Below, piece after piece: positions 48,911 to 57,932 of a stretch of DNA of 64,000 bases. The notes under the pieces are model-generated. The model was not told where the DNA came from and made no database searches. It was given only the letters and a program-made list of their open reading frames with translations. The stretch's first letter is position 1; each line of letters begins with the position of its first letter. The position numbers and the translations under genes were made by a program. Source of the stretch: Sulfuritalea sp. (lineage in GTDB: Bacteria; Pseudomonadota; Gammaproteobacteria; Burkholderiales; Rhodocyclaceae); the NCBI GenBank assembly GCA_020853215.1, contig JADYZH010000075.1, positions 34,078 through 98,077 of the forward strand, read 5' to 3'.

Positions 48911-49723
48911 CTATGATGCAGACGCCGGTTGCCTCATCAAACCTGTCGACTCAGTGACAGAGGTTCCTGCAAAAGACTGGAACCTGAATGAGCCTCCGTC
49001 TTCGGAGCCCCGCGACGGACAGCTCTGCAAGGCCCCGGCAAAATGATCCACCGTCGGCACGCGAGCGCTACCCAAATAGTTCAGGCGTACGCCCAGGTGC
49101 TCGTGGGCGGTGTGACGCATATTGTAAAAAATTGCCAGCGCCTCCTGCTCCGATCCAGCACGGGTAATCGCGATATGAAACCCATCGCGCCGGCGTTCCT
49201 GCGCCAGACGCTTGATCAAAGAGTAGGCCCGGGTAATCGCCGAACTCTGTGCTGCGAGCACCACCGTCAAATTCGGCGTAGCCAGAGCCAGCGGAGATAA
49301 ATACTTGCCATTGCGAGTGGCGCAGTCAATCAGGACAAACCCGCTGTCCTCCTGTAGTTGCCTCAGTACAGCATCGAGCCGGCCCACAGCAGGTGCATCG
49401 ATCTGATCCACACTGCCCGCGAACCGCGCAGCGGACATCACACTAAGCAGGGGCGCCACGGGTTGCACCAGACGTTCAAGCGGGTAGCCCCCCTGCACCA
49501 AGTCGAGCAAGTCATATCGCGCCTTCATGCCAAGAACGGAGTGCGCATTATTCGCACCAGGATTCTCGTCGATGATCACCACTCTCCGGCCAGCCTTGGC
49601 CAAGGCAGCAGCAGTGTGCGTCAACAGCGTGGTGCGGCCGCACGCTTCTCGCCCGGAGACAAAAGCAATCGCACGGGCCGTTCGCGGACCGAACAAACGC
49701 CGCAGCCCGGCGGCCTGATCCAT
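48911..49723 (-). CDS. flhG: flagellar number regulator FlhG/FleN with atypical Walker A
   Basis: This is a MinD-like ATPase that limits flagellar number, acting with FlhF. ATG 49723 gives 270 residues; the ORF start (TTG 49750) overlaps flhF. The P-loop reads FVSGREACGRTTLLT, where the family usually has KGGVGKT. The Lys at both signature positions is Arg here. Downstream VIIDENPGANNAHSVLGM and LIDCATRNGKY keep the MinD-type Asp positions. Position between flhF and fliA is canonical. ATP binding may be weak or altered. Confidence 0.88.
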   Translation of the reverse strand: MDQAAGLRRLFGPRTARAIAFVSGREACGRTTLLTHTAAALAKAGRRVVIIDENPGANNAHSVLGMKARYDLLDLVQGGYPLERLVQPVAPLLSVMSAARFAGSVDQIDAPAVGRLDAVLRQLQEDSGFVLIDCATRNGKYLSPLALATPNLTVVLAAQSSAITRAYSLIKRLAQERRRDGFHIAITRAGSEQEALAIFYNMRHTAHEHLGVRLNYLGSARVPTVDHFAGALQSCPSRGSEDGGSFRFQSFAGTSVTESTGLMRQPASAS

Positions 49724-49742
49724 CGCGGAACCGCTTATCAAG

Positions 49743-51227
49743 TCAAGCAACAGCCGCCCCCGGTGTCATCGGCTGATTTCGTGCGAAAGTCTGCGCAATT
49801 TCTTCTTTATGCAAAGTGTGCACCGTTGCCTCGGCGCCAACTTTGAAGGCGCGGTGCAGAAGATACATACGATTCGGCACGTGGAGGTCTTCCGGCACCC
49901 GTTGACCATTGGCGACATAGCTCAGTATCAAACCGTGACGCACTATGCAATCGAGCGCCGGAGCCAATGCCCTGGCTTCATCCGCTTTGGTCAGAATGCA
50001 GCCGGCGAGATCTTCACCGCCGTACGCGCGCACCACGTCGTCGAGCGTATCGCCGCGACTGCCAGCATTGAGCAGCAGTAGTCGATTAACCTCGCCGGAA
50101 CGGGTCAGCATCGCCGCCTGCTCGGCTACCATGCGGTCGCGCTGGCTCATCCCCACGGTATCGATCAGCACCATATGCTTGTCACTCAGGTCGGCCAGCG
50201 TGCGCCGCAAATCCTCGCCATCGCGCACCACAAAGACAGGAACGCCAAGAATGCGGCCATAAATACGCAACTGCTCATGAGCACCAATGCGATAGCCGTC
50301 GGTTGTGACTAGTGCCAACCGCTCTGCGCCATAGCGCACGACGCAGCGGGCAGCCAACTTGGCAGTGGTCGTGGTCTTTCCTACGCCAGTAGGACCGACC
50401 AGCGCATAGACCCCGCCGCGATCGATAAAGTCAGCCTCGGATGACAGGGTACGCAGGCGGCGATTGACGGCCGCCGTCAGCCACTTGCGGCCATCGTCTG
50501 GGCCCAGGTCTGCGGCCATTTCCTGCACCAGACGGCGCGTGAGGCTGCCTGAAAAGCCCGCCTCGAGCATCTCGCCCAGGAGCAGCACGCGCGTCGGCGC
50601 TTCCCGCGCCATCTCCCCCCAGGCAAAACCTGCCAACTGGCGCTCAAGCAATCTCTTGATGACCCGCATTTCGTCCATCAACTGCTCCGTAGGGCGTGAG
50701 ACCTCATTCGCCAGAAGCGCCGAAAGATCGCTGGCACTGATGCGCGCTGAAGGGCCTGCGGATGGCGGCGAATGACTGGTGGCCACCTGGCGCGGCGAAC
50801 CATTTGGCAAACTGTGCGGTGGCCGTGGCTGTTGCCACGAGGTGTCCATCCTGTATTCCGCCGGCGGTTGTGAGGTTCTTGTCGCAGGGGAATCGGCACT
50901 ACCATACGGCACCCACGGCCGTGCTACCGGTTGCTCCCGCGAAACATCCCGTTTTGCGTCGCGGACTGCCGATGACAAGGTCACGGTGTAATCGTCATCC
51001 GCCACTGGAGGCGTGAGGGAATGCGTCGGCAACGATGCAGGTGAAGAAGGGCCCGCAGCGCGTCCCTGCCGCGAAATGGCATCAAGACTCTCCGGCGACA
51101 TGGCGACAATCTCGACGCCATTTCCCACCGCCTTGTTGGAGATGACCACGGCATCAGGTCCGAATTCTTCTTTCGCGCGCCGCAGACAGTCACGCGCCGT
51201 AGCGCCGACGAAGCGTTTAACGGTCAT
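49743..51227 (-). CDS. flhF: flagellar GTPase FlhF
   Basis: The 494-residue SRP-type GTPase sets polar flagellum placement. The B domain (about 1-145) is low-complexity after the conserved opening KRFVGATARDCLRRAKEEFG. The N and G domains carry G1 (LVGPTGVGKTTTTAKLAAR), TTDGYRIGAHEQLRIYG, LIDTVGMSQRD and the G4 motif TKAD. It overlaps flhA by four bases. Its presence suggests a polar flagellum. Confidence 0.96.
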   Translation of the reverse strand: MTVKRFVGATARDCLRRAKEEFGPDAVVISNKAVGNGVEIVAMSPESLDAISRQGRAAGPSSPASLPTHSLTPPVADDDYTVTLSSAVRDAKRDVSREQPVARPWVPYGSADSPATRTSQPPAEYRMDTSWQQPRPPHSLPNGSPRQVATSHSPPSAGPSARISASDLSALLANEVSRPTEQLMDEMRVIKRLLERQLAGFAWGEMAREAPTRVLLLGEMLEAGFSGSLTRRLVQEMAADLGPDDGRKWLTAAVNRRLRTLSSEADFIDRGGVYALVGPTGVGKTTTTAKLAARCVVRYGAERLALVTTDGYRIGAHEQLRIYGRILGVPVFVVRDGEDLRRTLADLSDKHMVLIDTVGMSQRDRMVAEQAAMLTRSGEVNRLLLLNAGSRGDTLDDVVRAYGGEDLAGCILTKADEARALAPALDCIVRHGLILSYVANGQRVPEDLHVPNRMYLLHRAFKVGAEATVHTLHKEEIAQTFARNQPMTPGAAVA

Positions 51228-53326
51228 TTGCTTGCTCCGATAATGGACGTCACTTTGATTACTTTCGAGTCAGGCACTTCACCATTGGCAATCACCTTGA
51301 GTTGCGGCACGGCGCGACGCAGGAAGCGCGACAAGAGCCAGCGCAACGGTCCCGGAACCAGCAATGCCGGCGGCAAGCCAAGGTCTTCCTGGTGCCGGGT
51401 GGCGATGGCTGTCTCGCGCAGCAAGGTGTCCGCCAGGCCTGGCTCGATGCCACCAGCATCGCCCCCACCCTGCAATGCCTGGCCGATGATCCGTTCCAAC
51501 CCCGGGTCCAGCGCCATGATTTGCATTTCATTACCTGTCGGATAGAGTTGCTGCACGATGGCACGACCCAGCGCAATGCGCAACTGCGAGGTCAATTCCA
51601 GCGAATCTTGCGTGCGCGGCGCATGCTCGGCGAGAGTCTCAATGATGGTGCGCATGTCGCGAATATTCACACCTTCTTCAAGCAGGTTCTGCAGTACGCG
51701 CTGCACCACCCCCAGCGGCAACTGCTTTGGCACCAGATCCTCGACCAGCTTGGGCGAGTCGACGGCGAGGTGATCCAGCAGAGCCTGAGTTTCCTGCCGA
51801 CCCAGCAGTTCCGACGCGTGGGAAAGAATGACGTGATTCAGGTGGGTGGCGATCACCGTGCTGGCATCGACCACCGTGTAACCGAAGACATTGGCCTGCT
51901 CGCGCAAAGTGGCATCGATCCATACTGCGGGAAGGCCGAAGGCCGGATCCTGCGTTGGCGTCCCCGCTACTTGCCCGGAAACACGCCCCGGATTGATCGC
52001 CAGATACTGGCCCGGAAAGGCCTCACCGTCGCCGATAATCGCCCCCTTGAGCGTCAGTCGATAGGCATTCGGCCGCAGCTCCAGGTTGTCCCTGATATGT
52101 ACCGGCGCAGAAAGGAAACCGATATCCTGTGCGAATTTTTTGCGCAATCCGCGAATCCGCTTCAGCAATTCACCATCCTGTCCGCGATCCACCAGTGGAA
52201 TCAGCCGGTAACCCACCTCAAGGCCCAGCACGTCGACGGGCACCACGTCCGACCAGTTGGCCTCAACATTCTCGACCGGCGCAGCCACCGCCTGTTGTGC
52301 GGTAGCCTCCGCTGCAGCCGCAGCCGCATTTCTTGTCGCTGCCGGACTGTGCAATCCCCGCCAGGCAAGAAATCCAAGAACCGACGCCAGCATCAGAAAT
52401 ACCAGATTCGGCATTCCCGGAATCAGGCCGAGCGTACCGAGGATAATGGCGGTCAAGGCCAACACCATGGGGTTGCCGAACAATTGCGCCACCAGTTGCT
52501 GCCCGATGTCCTGCTCGGTGGCCACTCGCGTTACCACCAGGCCGGCCGCCGTGGAAATGATCAAAGCGGGAATCTGCGCCACCAGACCGTCCCCGATGGT
52601 CAGCAACGTGTAGGCCTTGGCTGCGTCGCCTGCACTCATGTCATGCTGGAGCACGCCGACAATCAAGCCACCGATGATGTTGATGAACAGAATCAAAATG
52701 CCGGCGACCGCGTCGCCGCGCACGAATTTCGAGGCGCCATCCATCGATCCGTAAAAGTCCGCCTCCAACGCCACGGTAGCGCGGCGTTTACGCGCCTCGT
52801 CCTCGCCGATCAGGCCGGCATTCAGATCGGCGTCGATGGCCATCTGCTTGCCCGGCATCGCATCCAGGGTAAAGCGAGCCGAAACTTCGGCGATGCGCCC
52901 GGCGCCCTTGGTAATCACGATGAAGTTTATCAGGGTCAGGATGATGAACACTACGATGCCGACGGCGTAATTGCCACCCACCAGAAAGTGCCCGAAGGCT
53001 TCGATCACCTTACCGGCAGCATCCGGACCCGTGTGCCCGTGCAACAGGACAACCCGCGTCGAAGCGACGTTCAGCGACAGCCGCAGCAAGGTGGTCACCA
53101 ACAATACCGTGGGGAAAATCGCGAAGTCGAGCGGCTTCATGGTGTACATCGCCACCAGCAGCACCATGATCGAAATGGCGATGTTGAATGTAAAAAATAC
53201 GTCGAGCACGAACGTCGGCAGCGGCAACACCATCATCGACAAAATAAGGATGATGAGCAGCGGCGCCAGCATCTGGCGGAGGTTCAGACGGCCGAAGAAC
53301 CCTTGCAGCGTCAGACTCTCATTCAA
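51224..53326 (-). CDS. flhA: flagellar export gate protein FlhA
   Basis: The 700-residue export gate protein has about eight N-terminal membrane segments. The signature loop FTLDAMPGKQMAIDADLNAG and a large C-terminal cytoplasmic domain after about residue 330 are present. Length and sequence are canonical. It overlaps flhB by four bases upstream and flhF by four downstream. Long antisense ORFs over it (for example 51302-53425) are artefacts. Confidence 0.98.
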   Translation of the reverse strand: MNESLTLQGFFGRLNLRQMLAPLLIILILSMMVLPLPTFVLDVFFTFNIAISIMVLLVAMYTMKPLDFAIFPTVLLVTTLLRLSLNVASTRVVLLHGHTGPDAAGKVIEAFGHFLVGGNYAVGIVVFIILTLINFIVITKGAGRIAEVSARFTLDAMPGKQMAIDADLNAGLIGEDEARKRRATVALEADFYGSMDGASKFVRGDAVAGILILFINIIGGLIVGVLQHDMSAGDAAKAYTLLTIGDGLVAQIPALIISTAAGLVVTRVATEQDIGQQLVAQLFGNPMVLALTAIILGTLGLIPGMPNLVFLMLASVLGFLAWRGLHSPAATRNAAAAAAEATAQQAVAAPVENVEANWSDVVPVDVLGLEVGYRLIPLVDRGQDGELLKRIRGLRKKFAQDIGFLSAPVHIRDNLELRPNAYRLTLKGAIIGDGEAFPGQYLAINPGRVSGQVAGTPTQDPAFGLPAVWIDATLREQANVFGYTVVDASTVIATHLNHVILSHASELLGRQETQALLDHLAVDSPKLVEDLVPKQLPLGVVQRVLQNLLEEGVNIRDMRTIIETLAEHAPRTQDSLELTSQLRIALGRAIVQQLYPTGNEMQIMALDPGLERIIGQALQGGGDAGGIEPGLADTLLRETAIATRHQEDLGLPPALLVPGPLRWLLSRFLRRAVPQLKVIANGEVPDSKVIKVTSIIGASK

Positions 53327-54468
53327 TCAGGCGCTCCCGGATCGAGCCCTTCTGGTACGGCAATCAGGGCCGGCGCAGCCGGCAACAGCATGGAGCCGGC
53401 GTTGGCCGCAAACTCGTTCACCTGATAGACCCAGGCCATGACTTCGGCCACTGCGACATACAGGGCGGCCGGAATCTGATCCCCGACTTCGGCATGACGA
53501 TATAGCGCACGCGCCAGCGGTGGGGCCTCGAGCAGAGGTACCCGGCTCTCACCGGCGATTTCACGGATACGATCAGCGATCAGATTCATCCCTTTCGCCA
53601 CCACCACCGGAGCGCTGCTGACGACGCGATCATATTTCAAGGCCACAGCGAAATGCGTCGGGTTGGTAACCACCACATCCGCTTTGGGCACCTGCGACAT
53701 CATGCGACTACGCGCCATCTCGCGCTGCTGACTGCGGACGCGCGCCTTGAGCTGGGGATCGCCCTCGCTTTCCCGGGCCTCCTTCTTCAACTCCTCGCGC
53801 GTCATCTTCAATTGATCATGGTATTGCCAGAGCTGAAACGGCACATCGATCGCGGCGATCAATGCCAGGCCGGCAATCACCGCAACAAAGCTGAAGAAAA
53901 GCAAATGGGAAAATGAAGTCAGCCCGGCCTCGATCGGCTGTGCCACCAGGGCGAACATGCGATCCTGCTCATTCCTCACGACCCAGTAAAGCACACCGCC
54001 GATCAGCAGCGCCTTTAGAATGGCCTTCATCAGTTCGGCAAGGCTCTGCCAGGAAAACATGCGCCCGAAACCCTTGATCGGATCCATCCGCGTGAGGTCG
54101 AACTGAAATGCCTTGGACGAAAATATCCAGCCACCCATGATGAAAGGTGTTGCGATGATGGCCGCCATGATGGCCAGGAAAATTGGTCCGACGATGCCAA
54201 AACCATCCGCAGTCTGCGCCAGCGCAGTTCCGCTCATGACCGTGGAATCGAATGCCGCATTTCGGCTGAAGCTCAGTCCGTGCCGCAAAAGATCGGCAGC
54301 GCTGTGCGCCATCCATTCTCCGAGCACCCAGAACGTACCAGCTCCGGTGGCCAGGACCATAAACGCCATCAGCTCACGCGAATGCGGAACGTTACCATCT
54401 TCCCGCGCCTGCTCGAGACGCCGCTCCGACGCGGGCTCAGTTCGCTCGAGGTCGCTTTCTTCAGCCAT
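53323..54468 (-). CDS. flhB: flagellar export specificity protein FlhB
   Basis: FlhB is the export substrate switch. ATG 54468 is chosen (MAEESDLERTEPASERRLEQ); the ORF-track start is a TTG. The product has 381 residues with four membrane segments. The self-cleavage motif is in VVTNPTHFAVALKYD, followed by a C-terminal domain. It leads the flhB-flhA-flhF-flhG run. A 224-base gap upstream holds no promoter I can identify. Confidence 0.97.
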   Translation of the reverse strand: MAEESDLERTEPASERRLEQAREDGNVPHSRELMAFMVLATGAGTFWVLGEWMAHSAADLLRHGLSFSRNAAFDSTVMSGTALAQTADGFGIVGPIFLAIMAAIIATPFIMGGWIFSSKAFQFDLTRMDPIKGFGRMFSWQSLAELMKAILKALLIGGVLYWVVRNEQDRMFALVAQPIEAGLTSFSHLLFFSFVAVIAGLALIAAIDVPFQLWQYHDQLKMTREELKKEARESEGDPQLKARVRSQQREMARSRMMSQVPKADVVVTNPTHFAVALKYDRVVSSAPVVVAKGMNLIADRIREIAGESRVPLLEAPPLARALYRHAEVGDQIPAALYVAVAEVMAWVYQVNEFAANAGSMLLPAAPALIAVPEGLDPGAPD

Positions 54469-54692
54469 GGATATACTTTCCCATGCCGACAATTATTGCC
54501 GCCGGGCCGATTCCAGAGCATGAGAACAAGCGCGAAAATGTCGGCTTAATCCTGAGCCGGGGATGCCGGGATCATCTGGGTTTTCGCGGAAGATATCCAG
54601 AGGAAATCAAGATCCGCATGAGATTTTGACTATCTCGTCGTCCTTGCGGCTTTGCGTCGAACGAACAGAGTCCCTTTTGAGTTCTGACCAGA

Positions 54693-55496
54693 TCAGATCA
54701 TCCCGGATTCACGCATCTTGCGTTCGCGTTCGATCTTCATGATGTAACGTTGAACCAGTCTTGCCATCGGTCCCGGCAAATGGACGAATTCGCAACCCGC
54801 GCGCTTGGCGCGAATGCCGCTGCGACTAACAGATTCCGTAAGGCTGCGCAGACGCAGAGCGAAGGTGATCAACCCGATCTCGGGCAACTCAATCCTGCAA
54901 CCGGAAAGCTCCATATCGGTTTCCAAAGGCAGGTTCAGCGGCAAGCCCACCAGCAAGACACCGCCGCCGCTGATGTCGGCTACATGGGCTTCGACCACAA
55001 TGCTTGAACCATCCGCCTCTGGAACACGGATTCGGCATTTGAGCGCCTGCACAACTGGCGTAACCAGCCTGTAGAATTCACGCCGTTGCAGACGCAAAAC
55101 GCTGTCCGGCAGCGGAGCATGAAAGGCGGGGCGCCCGCCTACTTCGATCTGATCCACTCCGGACAGAATGAACTGGATTTTCACTTTATCCAGTTGGCTG
55201 ACGCAAAACAACTTATCCGCCTTGAGCGCCTTGCGGTTCATTTCCGTGCTGGCGCCGAACTCGAGAACCACACCATCGTCACCGCAACTGATCAGGCTGG
55301 ACAGCACCATGTTGCGGCCTGCATTGAACATCATCGTGACTTGCGATACATGCTCGACCAAACCGCGCAAGACAGGCAGTATCTCGCTTTTCGAGTACAG
55401 CAGGTACTGACTGAATTCGTCGGTTGGCAGGACTTCCGTGACGGCTTGCTGCGTCAGTGACGGACTGGCATCGGGTTCATCACTCGGAGGGGTCAT
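54693..55496 (-). CDS. ycgR: YcgR-like PilZ flagellar brake protein
   Basis: The 267-residue two-domain protein has an N-terminal YcgR domain (about 25-130; LLEHVS-type helix, SLISCGDDGVVLEFG) and a C-terminal PilZ domain. The PilZ domain has the c-di-GMP motif RRxxxR-like LQRREFYRLV and, downstream, DISGGGVLL. In the family, binding of c-di-GMP lets it act on the rotor or stator and slow swimming. Together with the HD-GYP and GGDEF proteins it gives the window a c-di-GMP input to the motor. Confidence 0.9.
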   Translation of the reverse strand: MTPPSDEPDASPSLTQQAVTEVLPTDEFSQYLLYSKSEILPVLRGLVEHVSQVTMMFNAGRNMVLSSLISCGDDGVVLEFGASTEMNRKALKADKLFCVSQLDKVKIQFILSGVDQIEVGGRPAFHAPLPDSVLRLQRREFYRLVTPVVQALKCRIRVPEADGSSIVVEAHVADISGGGVLLVGLPLNLPLETDMELSGCRIELPEIGLITFALRLRSLTESVSRSGIRAKRAGCEFVHLPGPMARLVQRYIMKIERERKMRESGMI

Positions 55497-55533
55497 GATG
55501 TTGCACAGGGAAGGGCGAGGTTCGTCGCCGATT

Positions 55534-55851
55534 TTAGCCCGGATTGCTTACATCGGCCGACGGGAACAACCTCGGGGCTTCCCCGCGTTCTACCTGATAC
55601 AACCAGGCCAGCAATTCCGCCACCGCGATGTAAAGCTGCGGCGGGATGTGCTGGTCCAGGTCGACCTGGGCGAGTAGAGCGACGAGTGCAGGCGACTCAT
55701 GTACATAAATACCGTTTTCTTGCGCACGAGCGATAATTTCGTCGGCAATCAGGCCGCGCCCCTTCGCCACCACCGTTGGGGCAGTAGCGCCGGGAGCGTA
55801 TTTCAGCGCCACGGCCAGCGTGCGCTGGATGTCCTCGTCAGTCTGCGTCAT
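55534..55851 (-). CDS. FlhB C-terminal domain-like protein (YlqH/FhlB family)
   Basis: The 105-residue soluble protein matches the cytoplasmic C-domain of FlhB after the cleavage site (AVALKYAPGATAPTVVAKGR, IPPQLYIAVAELLAWLYQV). It has no membrane part and no NPTH motif. It overlaps the FliK-like gene by four bases. Such pairs are common in other flagellated bacteria. It may stand in for or compete with the cleaved FlhB tail during substrate switching, which is an inference from the family. Confidence 0.88.
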   Translation of the reverse strand: MTQTDEDIQRTLAVALKYAPGATAPTVVAKGRGLIADEIIARAQENGIYVHESPALVALLAQVDLDQHIPPQLYIAVAELLAWLYQVERGEAPRLFPSADVSNPG

Positions 55852-57020
55852 GCGGCGTCTGCGTCATGCGGCGTCTGTACCCCCAGCAGCGTCAGGCCGG
55901 CGGCGGCCAGCGCGTGCTGCAACGATGGAATGGCGGCGTCAAGATCGGCCGCACTGGAGGTGTCGAGCGTGTGCAGCACAAGCTGCACGGTCTGCCCGCT
56001 CAACTTTACCCGGGCGTCGATGGCACCGAGACGCGGCAAGGTGAGGCGCAAGTTTGTAGTCCAGACGGCCGCATCGCCCGACGCAGCTTCACCCTGCCCG
56101 GCATCACGTTCGATTTCCCAGTCCATGGTCTGTTTTGGCCAGATTTCGCCGTGCCATGTCAACCGCTGCGTCGCGGCAGCCTCGAGCTGTTGCTGCACCA
56201 GCGGCCGCAAATCGTCGGGGATCGCCAGTGTGGCGGCAGTCTGGTTCACCGGCGGATGCAATTCCGCCGGCATTGCGTCGGCCGTTGTTGTGTCGCCCCC
56301 GAACAGCGCCTGCAGCAGCGAGTTCGAAGGCTGTGGCGCACCGGCAGTCTCACGCCGTACCGCCAACGCCGACCTTGCAGCGGCTTCCTGCAACGCCCCA
56401 GTCCCAGCAAATGCCGCCAGGGTTACCGGGTTCGAGTGCTGCCCCTGCGGTTCGGCGAGCAAGCTGGCCAGTGGCCGCTGTCCCAATGCCCATTGCACTT
56501 GATGCGCTTCATAGAAAATTCCGCTGGTGCTGACCGCCAGTGCGAGTTTTGGCGGCAGTCCTTGAACCAGCACCGTCGCGTTGGCCGGCACCTGGGGCAA
56601 CAGTGCGCGACCGCGATTTAGGGCTGCCGGTGTGGCCGGCTCGTTTTCACCAGCGAGCAACGAGGCGATCAGTTGCCCGGTCCGTGAAAGCGTTGCGTGC
56701 TGATACGGTTCACCACCGGCGGCTATGCCACCCCCGACAATTTTCGCCACGATCGCACGCGGTGCGCGATCGATGACCACCAGATCCAGCGTGTCACCCG
56801 TCTTGGCACCTTCGGGCAAGGAGAGCGTCAGCAAACTTCCGGCGACCAGCGCCTTGAAGGTATTCTCCGGCAGGACTTCCCGGATCTGGGCGCGGAAGAC
56901 TTGCCCCTTCTGCAAATCCGGCAAATCGGAGGAAATTTCCGCGATCGGCCGCAGCGGGTGCAGCGGTGCCTCGGTTTGACTGCGAACTTGAACGCCGACA
57001 TCGGTGGGAATCATCACCAT
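55848..57020 (-). CDS. second FliK-like hook-length control protein
   Basis: The 390-residue product has an N-terminal beta-rich region (about 40-95; KGQVFRAQIREVLPENTF, LDLVVIDRAPRAIVAKI) and a low-complexity middle. The FliK-type C-terminal domain includes LRLTLPRLGAIDARVKLSGQ. It differs from the fliK at 25000 in lacking the LNPPQLG motif in exact form. Four-base overlap with the FlhB-like gene links the two functionally. Its role next to the canonical FliK is unclear. Confidence 0.82.
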   Translation of the reverse strand: MVMIPTDVGVQVRSQTEAPLHPLRPIAEISSDLPDLQKGQVFRAQIREVLPENTFKALVAGSLLTLSLPEGAKTGDTLDLVVIDRAPRAIVAKIVGGGIAAGGEPYQHATLSRTGQLIASLLAGENEPATPAALNRGRALLPQVPANATVLVQGLPPKLALAVSTSGIFYEAHQVQWALGQRPLASLLAEPQGQHSNPVTLAAFAGTGALQEAAARSALAVRRETAGAPQPSNSLLQALFGGDTTTADAMPAELHPPVNQTAATLAIPDDLRPLVQQQLEAAATQRLTWHGEIWPKQTMDWEIERDAGQGEAASGDAAVWTTNLRLTLPRLGAIDARVKLSGQTVQLVLHTLDTSSAADLDAAIPSLQHALAAAGLTLLGVQTPHDADAA

Positions 57021-57113
57021 AGCAGGTTACCGCTCGCAGGAATACCGCCAGATCGGCCCACATCGCCGAGATAGTGGCCCGTGACGCGGGTACCCCATGG
57101 ATCGCTCAGATGC

Positions 57114-57473
57114 TCACCAACCATCCGGAGTGCTGTCCGTCGCCGCATACGCGTACTGCACTTGCCGGCGACGGTCCTCACTGCCGAGGAATTGGCGAAC
57201 ATGCTGCATCCAGGGTTCCGTATGGCGGCGAATTTCGGCATCGTCTTCGAGGATTCGCCGGATCAAGCTACACTTGTGATCATTCTCCGTCGCGATCGTG
57301 CCAGTATCCAGGCCAAGACCGATGTTCGCGATCAGTTCATCGCGCAAGACCCCGACGCTGCGCTCAAGGATGACCAGGCGATCCCAGTCATGCGACCGCG
57401 CAGCATTCACCATATCCGATGAAAGTGCACGGATTTCTTCGTAGAGGTCGATCTGGCGGCACATCGAAGGCAT
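57114..57473 (-). CDS. fliT: flagellar chaperone FliT (probable)
   Basis: The small helical protein has about 119 residues from ATG 57473, just after fliS (eight bases between). The ORF-track start lies inside fliS. The N-terminal IDLYEEIRALSSDMVNAARS, then DWDRLVILERSVGVL is FliT-like. The family is weakly conserved, so the fliD-fliS-fliT order is the main support. FliT chaperones FliD. Confidence 0.75.
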   Translation of the reverse strand: MPSMCRQIDLYEEIRALSSDMVNAARSHDWDRLVILERSVGVLRDELIANIGLGLDTGTIATENDHKCSLIRRILEDDAEIRRHTEPWMQHVRQFLGSEDRRRQVQYAYAATDSTPDGW

Positions 57474-57481
57474 GGTAAGAC

Positions 57482-57919
57482 TCAAGCAGCGGCCTTGCTC
57501 GCGGAAGCTACAGCGGGATCCTGGGCTATTTCCACCCACGCTGACCTGAGTTCAGCCAGCAACCGGCCCACCTCGTTCAGTGCCGCCGCGTCGTTCTTCA
57601 GATTGGCGTACAGCAGGCGATTGCACATATAGTCGTACAGTGCCGCCAGCCGATTGGCCAGTTCGTCGCCAGCAGCAAAATTGAGGCTGGCCTTGAGTCC
57701 GTTGGCAATAATGTCGATAGCGTGGGAAATTATTTGCCCCTTCTCGGCGATTCGCTTCTGTTCCATGGCGCTGCCAGCCTTGGCGACAGCAAGCAGGGCA
57801 CCGTCGAACAGCATCAGGATCAGCCGATGCGAATCGGCGGCGGCTACACCGGTTTCAACGCCGACTTTGGCATAGGATTGTGCGGCGCTGTGGCTACGGG
57901 ATGTGGGCGCGAAAGACAT
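57482..57919 (-). CDS. fliS: flagellin chaperone FliS
   Basis: The 145-residue export chaperone for flagellin is set at ATG 57919 (CGGAGAGAGCC upstream). The motifs AAQSYAKVGVETGV, HRLILMLFDGALLAVAKA and LYDYMCNRLLYANLKND are canonical. It lies between fliD and fliT. Confidence 0.96.
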   Translation of the reverse strand: MSFAPTSRSHSAAQSYAKVGVETGVAAADSHRLILMLFDGALLAVAKAGSAMEQKRIAEKGQIISHAIDIIANGLKASLNFAAGDELANRLAALYDYMCNRLLYANLKNDAAALNEVGRLLAELRSAWVEIAQDPAVASASKAAA

Positions 57920-57932
57920 GGCTCTCTCCGGA

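Noticed and set aside
51302-53425. 707-codon plus-strand ORF over flhA
   Set aside because: It is His/Gln/Arg-rich with no motifs; the minus strand gives a full FlhA. The same applies to 33105-34394 (flgK) and 18561-19766 (CHASE kinase).
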